The notes: generated from the letters alone by a model not told the origin. Shown: positions 1 through 5,445, counted from the first letter of the stretch. The stretch is 5,892 nucleotides of DNA from an uncultured Phascolarctobacterium sp. (GCA_949287345.1 CASEGD010000081.1:1-5892), one strand, 5' to 3'. Program-made: numbers and translations.

Positions 1-301
1 AACTGCTTCCGCTTATGCAGCTAACCCGTTCAGCGACGTACCGGCTGGCCACTGGGCTTATGACGCAGTTAACAAACTGGCAGCAGAAGGCGTAGTAGAC
101 GGTTATCCCGACGGCACCTACGGCGGCGACAAACTGATGACCCGTTATGAAATGGCTCAGATTGTAGCAAAAGCAATGGCAAAAGGCGCTAATGTAGACA
201 AATTAGCAGCTGAATTTGCTGACGAACTGGACAGCCTCGGCGTACGCGTAGCTAACCTTGAAAAGAAAGCTGACAACGTAAAAATCACCGGTCAGATCCG
301 T
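1..301 (+). repeat. Direct repeat copy A: 5' end of ompM copy 1
   Basis: Bases 2-301 match 2351-2650 at 289 of 300 positions by hand alignment. All 11 differences are third-base synonymous changes, so the 100 encoded residues (end of signal peptide, SLH domain, linker, first barrel strand) are identical. Similarity falls sharply right after the shared VKITGQIR codons. The left limit of the repeat is outside the window. Confidence 0.92.
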
Positions 302-1174
302 ATGAGCTATCGTGCAAACGATGAAGGCGAAGCTGGCAATAGCGGTCGTCTCCGTACCCGTCTGTTCCTGAATGGTCAGATTAACGAGGATTGGACCTAC
401 ACTGGCCGTTTCGAAAATAATCAGTATTATCATGATACCGAAAAAGACCTCCAGGGCGGTGAAGATGATATTGATCTGAACTGGGCATATGTATCCGGTC
501 GTGTTGGCGGCGTTAAACTTGATGCCGGCCGTCTGAACTTCAAACCTCATACCGGTAACATCCTTGATACCGAATTTGATGGTGCTAAGCTCTCTTATGG
601 CAAAGATGTAAAACTCACCGGCTATGTTGGTAGTGCTGCAAAAATTGCTGAAGATGCTAAAGCTTTAGCAGATGATGACCGTCTGTACATTGCAGATTTG
701 AGCGCTAAACTCGGTGTTGTTGATGCCTATGTATCTTACTATAATGTAGATAACGGCGACAGCCAGGAAATTTGGAATGTTGGCGCAGCTCTGCCGATCG
801 TTGAAGATTTGTCTTTGAAAGCAGAATATATGAATGGTTCTTCTGACAACGATGACGGAATGGACAACAATGGTTGGGTAGCTGGCTTGGCATATAAAGG
901 CGCTAAAGCTGCAAAAGCCGGCAGCTGGGGCGTATACGCTAACTACTATGATATGCCGTCTCTCACTTATTTAAATACCACCAATGATGCTTACAATGGT
1001 GTTATGAATAAATGGCAGGGCAAAGGCACTGATGGCTTCGAAGGTTATGAAGTAGGCGCTAACGTAACTTTGGCTAAAAACATTGTTGCAGGCGTTAAAT
1101 ACTTCGATCTCGAATCCCGTGAAGGCAGCAAAGAAGAACAGGCAATCTGGTCCGAAGTTGTATTCACTTTCTAA
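2..1174 (+). CDS. ompM: OmpM/Mep45-type SLH-domain porin, first copy (5' end cut by window)
   Basis: This is an outer-membrane porin that also anchors the membrane to the cell wall. The frame is open from base 2, and the visible 390 residues start inside the signal peptide (TASAYA, cleavage expected before ANPFSD). By comparison with the second copy, about 15 codons are missing, giving a full length near 405 aa. An SLH domain follows (FSDVPAGHWAYDAV, GYPDGTYGG, TRYEMAQIVAKA), then a short helical linker (VDKLAAEFADELDSLGVRVA), then a barrel beginning VKITGQIR with alternating aromatic strands. It ends in ...WSEVVFTF, with the terminal Phe usual for outer-membrane barrels. In known family members the SLH domain binds modified peptidoglycan and the barrel forms a trimeric pore; that is family knowledge. 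The ATG at 137 lies inside the SLH domain and is not the start. A strong terminator follows. The function is clear, the exact substrate is not. Confidence 0.93.
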   Translation, partial: TASAYAANPFSDVPAGHWAYDAVNKLAAEGVVDGYPDGTYGGDKLMTRYEMAQIVAKAMAKGANVDKLAAEFADELDSLGVRVANLEKKADNVKITGQIRMSYRANDEGEAGNSGRLRTRLFLNGQINEDWTYTGRFENNQYYHDTEKDLQGGEDDIDLNWAYVSGRVGGVKLDAGRLNFKPHTGNILDTEFDGAKLSYGKDVKLTGYVGSAAKIAEDAKALADDDRLYIADLSAKLGVVDAYVSYYNVDNGDSQEIWNVGAALPIVEDLSLKAEYMNGSSDNDDGMDNNGWVAGLAYKGAKAAKAGSWGVYANYYDMPSLTYLNTTNDAYNGVMNKWQGKGTDGFEGYEVGANVTLAKNIVAGVKYFDLESREGSKEEQAIWSEVVFTF

Positions 1175-1188
1175 TCTTAGCCTTACAA

Positions 1189-1212
1189 CAGCTTAATATT
1201 AGAATAATTAAA
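1189..1212 (+). repeat. 24-nt repeat in the 3' UTR of ompM copy 1
   Basis: A 24-nt stretch running from CAGCTTAATA to AATAATTAAA is identical at 1189-1212 and 3595-3618. In both places it lies 14 bases after the ompM stop codon and runs into the first bases of the terminator stem. The terminator stems themselves have unrelated sequences. Confidence 0.9.
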
Positions 1213-1239
1213 GCGGATGGCTTACGCCATCCGCTTTTT
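1211..1239 (+). terminator. Rho-independent terminator of ompM copy 1
   Basis: A perfect 11-bp stem (AAGCGGATGGC at 1211-1221 with GCCATCCGCTT at 1226-1236) closes a TTAC tetraloop and runs into a T tract. It lies 36 bases after the ompM stop codon and separates this porin from the next module. Confidence 0.93.
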
Positions 1240-1245
1240 GTATAA

Positions 1246-1274
1246 TTGACAACTTGTAAGAAATTTTATATAAT
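1246..1274 (+). promoter_or_regulatory. Perfect-consensus sigma-70/sigma-A promoter
   Basis: TTGACA at 1246-1251 and TATAAT at 1269-1274 are separated by exactly 17 bp, with AT-rich spacer and flanks. Transcription should start near 1281. A full match at both hexamers with ideal spacing is unusual for an ordinary protein gene and suggests strong constitutive transcription of the RNA region and PBECR4-like gene downstream. Confidence 0.87.
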
Positions 1275-1280
1275 ATCTAT

Positions 1281-1460
1281 AAAGAAAGTCAAAAACAAGT
1301 TTTTTGGCTGTGCTGTGATGTAAATCAATGATTCGGGCAGAGGATTTACGGAGCTTTAACAGTGGGTTCGCGAAATTCCGCAACTCGAATAGGTGTAAAA
1401 ACCGAAAGAAAATCGCAAAATTAAGAGAGGAGCCCTGCCGTTATGGCAGGGCTTTGGTAT
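1281..1460 (+). ncRNA. Candidate structured ncRNA or leader RNA (unrecognised)
   Basis: The ~150 nt between the predicted transcription start and the hairpin at 1431 hold no convincing open frame, but several helices can be drawn: 1287-1295 with 1301-1309; 1314-1319 with 1412-1417 (one G-U); directly inside that, 1320-1326 with 1343-1349 (GTAAATC/GATTTAC); and 1331-1335 with 1386-1390 as an alternative. A terminator-like hairpin at 1431-1453 would give a ~180-nt RNA. It does not match what I know of T-boxes, SRP RNA, RNase P, tmRNA or common riboswitches. 6S RNA has a similar size, but the ends here do not form the expected closing stem. It is either a free small RNA or a regulatory leader for the nuclease gene. 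The promoter and hairpin are seen; the RNA identity is unknown. Confidence 0.5.
1425..1432 (+). promoter_or_regulatory. Ribosome-binding site for the ATG at 1443
   Basis: GAGAGGAG lies 10 bases before the ATG at 1443 and touches the base of the GC-rich hairpin. It favours the 1443 start over the in-frame ATG at 1464, which has only a weak AGGG 12 bases upstream and inside the hairpin. If the hairpin forms, it sequesters part of this site and the start codon. Confidence 0.55.
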
Positions 1461-1463
1461 TTT
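1431..1463 (+). terminator. GC-rich hairpin overlapping the nuclease start codon (terminator or attenuator)
   Basis: GCCCTGCC at 1432-1439 pairs perfectly with GGCAGGGC at 1445-1452, and A1431-T1453 extends the stem. The loop is GTTAT (1440-1444). The ATG at 1443-1445 has its A and T in the loop and its G in the stem. The following tract (TTTGGTATTTT) is U-rich but interrupted, so termination may be partial. This suits either the end of a small RNA with read-through or translational control of the next gene. Confidence 0.65.
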
Positions 1464-2027
1464 ATGGATATATTATTGGAATGTGCTTTAGCGTATAAAA
1501 AACTTTTTAATAAAAAATATATTTTTAAACTTGGGCGTAAAGGAAAAATTCATCTTATAGAACTTACTTTTAGTGAAGTTGATTTTCATCATTTAGCCGG
1601 ATTGAAAAAGTTGGATGATATAAAAGTTTTGCATAGAAACAGAGCATTGGTTTTTAAAGAAATTTTGAAAGAAAAGATTATAATAAATACCATAACTAAA
1701 TCTGTAAAATTTACTGAAATAAAAAACAGATTACATTATTTAAAAGAACTGGAAACTTATCTTGATGATGTGAAAGATATTTATATTTATGACAAAAATA
1801 AAAATTTAGGGTCTAAAATTCCGGCAGATTATTTGATGAAAAACGTTATTGATAAGACGGAAGTATTTTATTTTACTTTACGTGGTAATGGTTCGTTTGT
1901 TGGGATTTCTTTTTTTCCTAAAGATAAAAAAGATTATACTGATAGGCAAGTAAAATTAGTACTTTTAGAAAAATCTAAAGTAGATTTAATTACAAATCAA
2001 ACGACGGTGTTGTATAAAAGAGAGTGA
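1443..2027 (+). CDS. PBECR4-like predicted nuclease-fold protein
   Basis: A 194-aa basic, Lys-rich soluble protein with no signal peptide or membrane segment. I recognise it from pattern as resembling the PBECR4 family (phage Barnase-EndoU-ColicinE5/D-RelE-like nuclease): an N-terminal helix plus strand (CALAYKKLFNKKYIFKLGRKGK, residues ~14-35), the characteristic DFHHLAGLKKLDDI (47-60), a middle helix around NRLHYLKELETYL (95-107), and a C-terminal part with FYFTLRG and YTDRQVKLVLLEKSK (165-179). BECR-fold proteins are predicted or known RNases in phages and toxin systems. The activity of this one is inferred, and His49/His50 are candidate active-site residues by inference only. Base composition is much more AT-rich than in the neighbouring genes, suggesting transfer. 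The start could instead be 1464 (MDILLECALAYKK), which fits the usual family N-terminus. No separate protein antitoxin or immunity gene is visible. Confidence 0.75.
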   Translation: MAGLWYFMDILLECALAYKKLFNKKYIFKLGRKGKIHLIELTFSEVDFHHLAGLKKLDDIKVLHRNRALVFKEILKEKIIINTITKSVKFTEIKNRLHYLKELETYLDDVKDIYIYDKNKNLGSKIPADYLMKNVIDKTEVFYFTLRGNGSFVGISFFPKDKKDYTDRQVKLVLLEKSKVDLITNQTTVLYKRE

Positions 2028-2049
2028 GTTTTTGTAACCATCTTAACAC

Positions 2050-2083
2050 TTAGAGTCGGCTCTAAAAATTTTTAGATTTTTTC
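2050..2083 (+). terminator. Probable weak terminator after the PBECR4-like gene
   Basis: A 6-bp stem (TTAGAG at 2050-2055 with CTCTAA at 2060-2065, loop TCGG) overlaps an AT-only palindrome (TCTAAAAA/TTTTTAGA, 2061-2076), followed by six T residues at 2077-2082. It is poorer in GC than the other terminators in the window but correctly placed 22 bases after the stop codon. Confidence 0.5.
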
Positions 2084-2094
2084 ATTAAAAAATA

Positions 2095-2123
2095 TTGTCA
2101 TAATTGTGAACATAGTGTATAAT
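2095..2123 (+). promoter_or_regulatory. Promoter of ompM copy 2
   Basis: TTGTCA at 2095-2100 and TATAAT at 2118-2123 are spaced by 17 bp. Transcription would start near 2130, leaving a 5' leader of about 175 nt before the ATG at 2306. The strength of the match fits an abundant outer-membrane protein. Confidence 0.82.
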
Positions 2124-2129
2124 GCAACT

Positions 2130-2305
2130 CATATTGAGGACAATAATTTACATAAGTTTATAATACCTTGCTGATAAATGCTGTTAAAGTAGGTAACTTG
2201 TAGAGTAGAGGAAACCAGGAGACTCGCACGAAGCAGTTGCCAAAAAGACAGGCTTTATCCGCAGGCGTTTTATAAAAATAAAATGTTCCTGAGGAGGAAT
2301 AAAAA
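2130..2305 (+). promoter_or_regulatory. Long 5' leader of ompM copy 2 with strong ribosome-binding site
   Basis: About 175 nt of transcribed non-coding sequence precede the gene. It has no credible small ORF and no riboswitch that I recognise. GAGGAGG at 2291-2297 sits 8 bases before ATG 2306 and fixes the start. A leader this long on an abundant porin mRNA could carry stability elements or small-RNA target sites; that is inference. Confidence 0.5.
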
Positions 2306-3580
2306 ATGAAAAAATCTTTAGTACTTGCAATGGCTATGGCTCTCGGCGTAACTGCTTCCGCATATGCAGCTAACCCGTTCAGCGATGTACCGGCTGGCCA
2401 CTGGGCTTATGACGCAGTTAACAAACTGGCAGCAGAAGGCGTAGTAGATGGTTATCCTGACGGCACCTACGGCGGCGACAAACTGATGACACGTTATGAA
2501 ATGGCACAGATTGTAGCTAAAGCAATGGCAAAAGGCGCTAATGTTGATAAATTAGCAGCTGAATTTGCTGACGAACTGGACAGCCTCGGCGTTCGCGTAG
2601 CTAACCTTGAAAAGAAAGCTGACAACGTAAAAATCACTGGTCAGATCCGTGCTTCTTACAAAGATGTGAGTGGAGATAAAGATGGTCACGCAGGCCAATT
2701 GCGTAATCGTTTCTTTGTAAACGGTGCTATTAACGAAGATTGGTCTTATACCGGACGTTTGCAGAATATCCAGACTTATACGAATGAAGCTGGTGATGAT
2801 GACCTTGATATGAACTGGGCATTTGTATCTGGTCGTCTTGGCGGTGTCAAAGTTGATGCTGGACGTATGGACTTTACAAAATCTGATGTAGTTGATATGC
2901 GTGCAGATGGTGTAATGTTCGGCTATGGTAAAGATGTTAAAGTATTTGGTTGGGCTTATAAAGCTGCAAGTGATAACTATGTAAGCGGTTCTCAGTTTGA
3001 TAAAGAATTGTTTGGGGAAGATGCTGAAGGAAATGCAAATGATACATTGGTAGAAAGTGGCGACCGTTTCTATACTGCTGGTGTAGAAGCTTCTTTCGGT
3101 GTAGTTGATACCGCAGTTCGTTATTACTATGCTGATAACTGGAGAGATCAGGAGATTGTAGAAGTTGCTTTGGCAGGTGAAATTGCTAAAGATTTAACTT
3201 TAAAAGGTTCCTGGTTTAACGGTACTGTTGATAATGAGCTTGAAGGCAACGGCGACCTTGATACAAATGGCTGGATGGTAGGTCTTTCTTATGGCGGCGC
3301 TAAAGCTTCTGAAGTAGGCAGCTGGGGCGTATATGCTAACTATAATGACCGTCCGTTTGCTACTTATCTCATTCCGACTTCTATGAGTGGATATGCAGAT
3401 GCACCTTACGCTACCAGAGCAGAAGCAACAGCTGGTGATGGTTATGAAGGTTATGAAGTTGGTGCGAACGTAACCCTCGCTAAAAACATCGTTGCCGGTG
3501 TTAAATACTTTGACCTTGAACAGCGTGAAGGCAGCAAAGACGCTCAGACTCTTTGGTCTGAAGTAATCTTCACTTTCTAA
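2306..3580 (+). CDS. ompM: OmpM/Mep45-type SLH-domain porin, second copy (complete)
   Basis: A complete 424-aa outer-membrane porin. Residues 1-21 are a signal peptide (MKK start, hydrophobic LVLAMAMALGV, cleavage after AYA). Residues ~23-73 form a single SLH domain with FSDVPAGHWAYDAV, GYPDGTYGG and TRYE. Residues ~79-105 form a helical linker (VDKLAAEFADELDSLGVRVANLEKKAD). Residues ~108-424 form the barrel, ending WSEVIFTF with a terminal Phe. In known members the SLH domain holds peptidoglycan and the barrel makes a trimeric diffusion pore. Residues 16-115 are identical to copy 1. The barrel is diverged, with extra residues mainly in loop-like stretches (e.g. SGSQFDKELFGEDAEGNAN and the YLIPTSMSGYADAPYATRAEA region). 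The last ~45 residues converge again with copy 1 (GYEVGANVTLAKNIVAGVKYFDLE). It has its own promoter, leader and terminator, so it is independent of the upstream gene. Confidence 0.96.
   Translation: MKKSLVLAMAMALGVTASAYAANPFSDVPAGHWAYDAVNKLAAEGVVDGYPDGTYGGDKLMTRYEMAQIVAKAMAKGANVDKLAAEFADELDSLGVRVANLEKKADNVKITGQIRASYKDVSGDKDGHAGQLRNRFFVNGAINEDWSYTGRLQNIQTYTNEAGDDDLDMNWAFVSGRLGGVKVDAGRMDFTKSDVVDMRADGVMFGYGKDVKVFGWAYKAASDNYVSGSQFDKELFGEDAEGNANDTLVESGDRFYTAGVEASFGVVDTAVRYYYADNWRDQEIVEVALAGEIAKDLTLKGSWFNGTVDNELEGNGDLDTNGWMVGLSYGGAKASEVGSWGVYANYNDRPFATYLIPTSMSGYADAPYATRAEATAGDGYEGYEVGANVTLAKNIVAGVKYFDLEQREGSKDAQTLWSEVIFTF
2350..2650 (+). repeat. Direct repeat copy B: 5' end of ompM copy 2
   Basis: Matches 1-301 with 11 substitutions, all synonymous, and in the same orientation about 2.35 kb away. 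It encodes residues 16-115 of this porin. The two copies flank the PBECR4-like island, so recombination between them would delete it. Confidence 0.92.
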
Positions 3581-3594
3581 TTTTAGCCGTTGAG

Positions 3595-3618
3595 CAGCTT
3601 AATATTAGAATAATTAAA
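3595..3618 (+). repeat. 24-nt repeat in the 3' UTR of ompM copy 2
   Basis: Identical to 1189-1212 and at the same distance (14 bases) after the ompM stop codon. It ends inside the first A residues of the terminator stem. Confidence 0.9.
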
Positions 3619-3645
3619 CCCGTTGGCGTTTCGCCAACGGGTTTT
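3616..3645 (+). terminator. Rho-independent terminator of ompM copy 2
   Basis: A perfect 13-bp stem (AAACCCGTTGGCG at 3616-3628 with CGCCAACGGGTTT at 3632-3644) with a TTT loop and a short T tract. It insulates the porin gene from the CRISPR leader. Confidence 0.93.
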
Positions 3646-3846
3646 CTGCGTATTTAAATAACCTTTTGTCAAAACAATCGTAAAATGTTAAAATAAATTT
3701 GTAAAAATAGATAGAAGTCATTTTGTGCGAAGTTCATATAAACATATTTTTATGCTATATATTTTATTACTCTAAATGTTTTATGTTACCTTGTTCGCAC
3801 ATTTATAAAAGCAAACTTGATTTTTAATAGGTTTTGTTTTTATACA
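3646..3846 (+). promoter_or_regulatory. AT-rich CRISPR leader region with candidate promoter
   Basis: This ~200-base stretch has no gene and is strongly AT-rich, as expected of a CRISPR leader. Its position on the left agrees with the repeat orientation (ATTGAAAT ends point right). A candidate promoter is TTGTCA at 3666-3671 and TAAAAT at 3689-3694 with a 17-bp spacer, which would start a precursor crRNA near 3701. An 8-bp inverted repeat (TGTGCGAA at 3724-3731, TTCGCACA at 3794-3801) lies between that promoter and the first repeat. Confidence 0.55.
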
Positions 3847-4142
3847 GTCGCCGTACGCAGTACGGCGTGAATTGAAATATCTTGAACTGATATGTGGCAA
3901 CAAGTTTGGCGAGTCGCCGTACGCAGTACGGCGTGAATTGAAATCTCGGCAGTTTGTTTTATAAGCACTATGCGTTTGCGTCGCCGTACGCAGTACGGCG
4001 TGAATTGAAATATACAGTTTCTTACGGTACTGGTCGGAGCACAATGTCGCCGTACGCAGTACGGCGTGGATTGAAATTTTGCACCGTGCGATATTGAGGT
4101 GCCTGCCAAGGTCGCCGTACGTAGTACGGCGTGGATTGAAAT
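3847..4142 (+). CRISPR. CRISPR array, five 32-nt type I-C-like repeats, four spacers
   Basis: Repeats lie at 3847-3878, 3913-3944, 3980-4011, 4046-4077 and 4111-4142. Spacers are 34, 35, 34 and 33 nt. The repeat starts GTCGCCGTAC, then GCA, then GTACGGCGTG, and ends ATTGAAAT. The 5' GTCGC, the strong central hairpin and the ATTGAAAY end are typical of type I-C. The hairpin is an 8-bp stem (repeat positions 3-10 with 14-21) with a GCA loop, leaving 11 nt after the stem, the 5' handle length known for Cas5d processing. Repeats 1-3 have A at position 24 while repeats 4-5 have G, and repeat 5 also has T at position 12 in the loop. Transcription is expected left to right. No cas gene occurs in the window. 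I cannot identify the spacer targets. Confidence 0.97.
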
Positions 4143-4192
4143 ATGGATAATTTTTATTTTGATACTTTTTTAATTTTACGAAAGGTTTAATT

Positions 4193-5386
4193 ATGGATTT
4201 AACGACGATAATACTTATTTTAATAATAGTTTTGCAGCTGGTTGTTTTGGTATTGCTGTACCGCAATCGCCGCAATGCTGTCGATGAAAATGATTTGCTG
4301 GAGATTGTCCGTCAGTTTGAGGCGACGGAGCGGCGTATGTACGAAGGTTTGCGCGATTTGCGCAATGAACAGGCAACACTGGCGCGGGCAGCGCGATTGG
4401 AAAACCAATCAGCGGCGGACAGGTTGAGCGAACAGCTTGATAAACGCTTTGATAAAATCGGCACATCGACCGAGAAAAATTTGGAACAAATCCGCGCTAT
4501 TGTCGATGAAAAATTAAACGCCACTTTGGAACGCCGTTTGGGCGAAAGCTTCAGCCTTGTCAGCCGCAGGCTTGAAGAAGTGCATAGAGGACTTGGCGAA
4601 ATGCAGAGCCTTGCGGGCGGCATTGGCGATTTAAAACGTATTTTAAGCAATGTTAAAAACCGCGGCATTTGGGGAGAAATGCAGCTAAAAGTGCTGTTGC
4701 AGGATATGCTCGCACCGGAACAGTACGCAGAAAACGTCGCTGTTAAACCCGGTTCTGCGGAACGCGTTGAGTTTGCGCTTAAGCTGCCGGGCAAAAGCGA
4801 GCAGACAGTGTGGCTGCCGGTAGATGCCAAGTTTCCGCAGGAGGATTATCAGCGCCTTTTGGAAGCGCGCGAAAACGCCGATGCCGCTGCTGCCGATGCA
4901 GCCTTAAAGCAGCTGGAGAAACGCTTTAAAAGCGAAGCGGCCGATATTAACAGCAAATATGTCTGCCCGCCGTACAGCACCGATTTTGCTGTGATGTACC
5001 TGCCGACGGAAGGTCTTTTTGCCGAAGCGGTAAACATTACAGGTTTGTTGGAAGAATTACAGCGCAAATACCGCGTATGCGTGGCCGGGCCGACGACGCT
5101 CGCAGCGCTTTTAAACAGCTTGCAGGTCGGCTTCCGCACTTTGGCGATAGAAAAACGTACCGGCGAAGTGTGGCGCATTATCGCCGGTGTCAAGCAGGAT
5201 TTTACCGTTTTTGCGGCGCTGCTTGATAAAACGCGCAAAAAATTGCAGGAGGCCAGTGGTCATATCGAAGCGGCAGAACGCCGCAGCCGCGTGATTAACA
5301 AAAAGTTGTATCAGGCGGAAAGCTTTGAAAATGATTTTGATGACCCTCAGGAAAAAATTGAAAACAACGAAACGGAAAAACTTTAA
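4193..5386 (+). CDS. rmuC: RmuC family DNA recombination protein
   Basis: A 397-aa protein. Residues ~5-22 are a hydrophobic N-terminal membrane anchor followed by basic YRNRRN. Residues ~35-150 are a long charged helical, coiled-coil-like region. Residues ~150-345 are the RmuC domain, with NRGIWGEMQL (156-165), VEFALKLPG (192-200), LPVDAKFP (208-215), MYLPTEGLFAEA (268-279) and the GPTTLAALLNSLQVGFRTLAIEKR block (299-322). D211 and K213 fit the proposed PD-(D/E)xK-like nuclease core. The tail is acidic and Asn-rich. In E. coli, RmuC limits inversions between short inverted repeats; the biochemical activity is not firmly established. The start is supported by GAAAGG at 4180-4185, 7 bases upstream of the ATG. 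The gene begins 50 bases after the last CRISPR repeat with no terminator in between. A weak promoter could be TTGAAA (4136-4141, inside repeat 5) with GATACT (4161-4166), but spacing is poor. Confidence 0.95.
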   Translation: MDLTTIILILIIVLQLVVLVLLYRNRRNAVDENDLLEIVRQFEATERRMYEGLRDLRNEQATLARAARLENQSAADRLSEQLDKRFDKIGTSTEKNLEQIRAIVDEKLNATLERRLGESFSLVSRRLEEVHRGLGEMQSLAGGIGDLKRILSNVKNRGIWGEMQLKVLLQDMLAPEQYAENVAVKPGSAERVEFALKLPGKSEQTVWLPVDAKFPQEDYQRLLEARENADAAAADAALKQLEKRFKSEAADINSKYVCPPYSTDFAVMYLPTEGLFAEAVNITGLLEELQRKYRVCVAGPTTLAALLNSLQVGFRTLAIEKRTGEVWRIIAGVKQDFTVFAALLDKTRKKLQEASGHIEAAERRSRVINKKLYQAESFENDFDDPQEKIENNETEKL

Positions 5387-5393
5387 ACGCAAT

Positions 5394-5430
5394 AAAAAAA
5401 GGCAGCTTGCTAATATGCAGGCTGCCTTTT
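5394..5430. terminator. Bidirectional terminator between rmuC and the mscS-like gene
   Basis: AAAAGGCAGC (5397-5406) pairs with GCTGCCTTTT (5421-5430), and the stem continues inward (5407-5410 with 5417-5420, one G-U) to a TAATAT loop. An A tract on the left and T tract on the right let it work in both directions, which suits the convergent genes on each side. Confidence 0.9.
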
Positions 5431-5445
5431 AAACTTGGTGCGTAA

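Noticed and set aside
203..893. Minus-strand open frames inside the first porin gene (203-550 and 705-893)
   Set aside because: They lie antisense to a clear coding frame, lack recognisable domains and have no ribosome-binding site that I can support.
137..1174. Treating ATG 137 as the start of the first porin
   Set aside because: The frame is open to base 2 and encodes the end of a signal peptide and the first half of the SLH domain. ATG 137 corresponds to Met61 of the complete second copy.
1361..1390. tRNA-like T-arm (GGTTCGCGAAATTCC) in the non-coding region
   Set aside because: No acceptor, D or anticodon arms can be built around it, and the GGTTCG...CC pairing is incomplete.
1281..1442. 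T-box, SRP RNA or 6S RNA identity for the leader
   Set aside because: No T-box sequence (AGGGTGGNACCGCG) and no SRP tetraloop domain (GGAAG/AGCAG type) are present, and the 5' and 3' ends do not pair as in 6S RNA. It is left as unknown.
1246..2083. An insertion sequence or integrated element carrying the PBECR4-like gene
   Set aside because: Composition suggests transfer, but I see no transposase, integrase, terminal inverted repeats or target-site duplication around it.
3781..4275. Minus-strand open frame with repeated peptide units (FNSRRTAYGD, ISIHAVLRTAT types), also seen in a second frame at 3840-4109
   Set aside because: The peptide repeats are just translations of the CRISPR repeats on the opposite strand. 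The unit length follows the repeat-spacer period, and the frame runs into the rmuC start.
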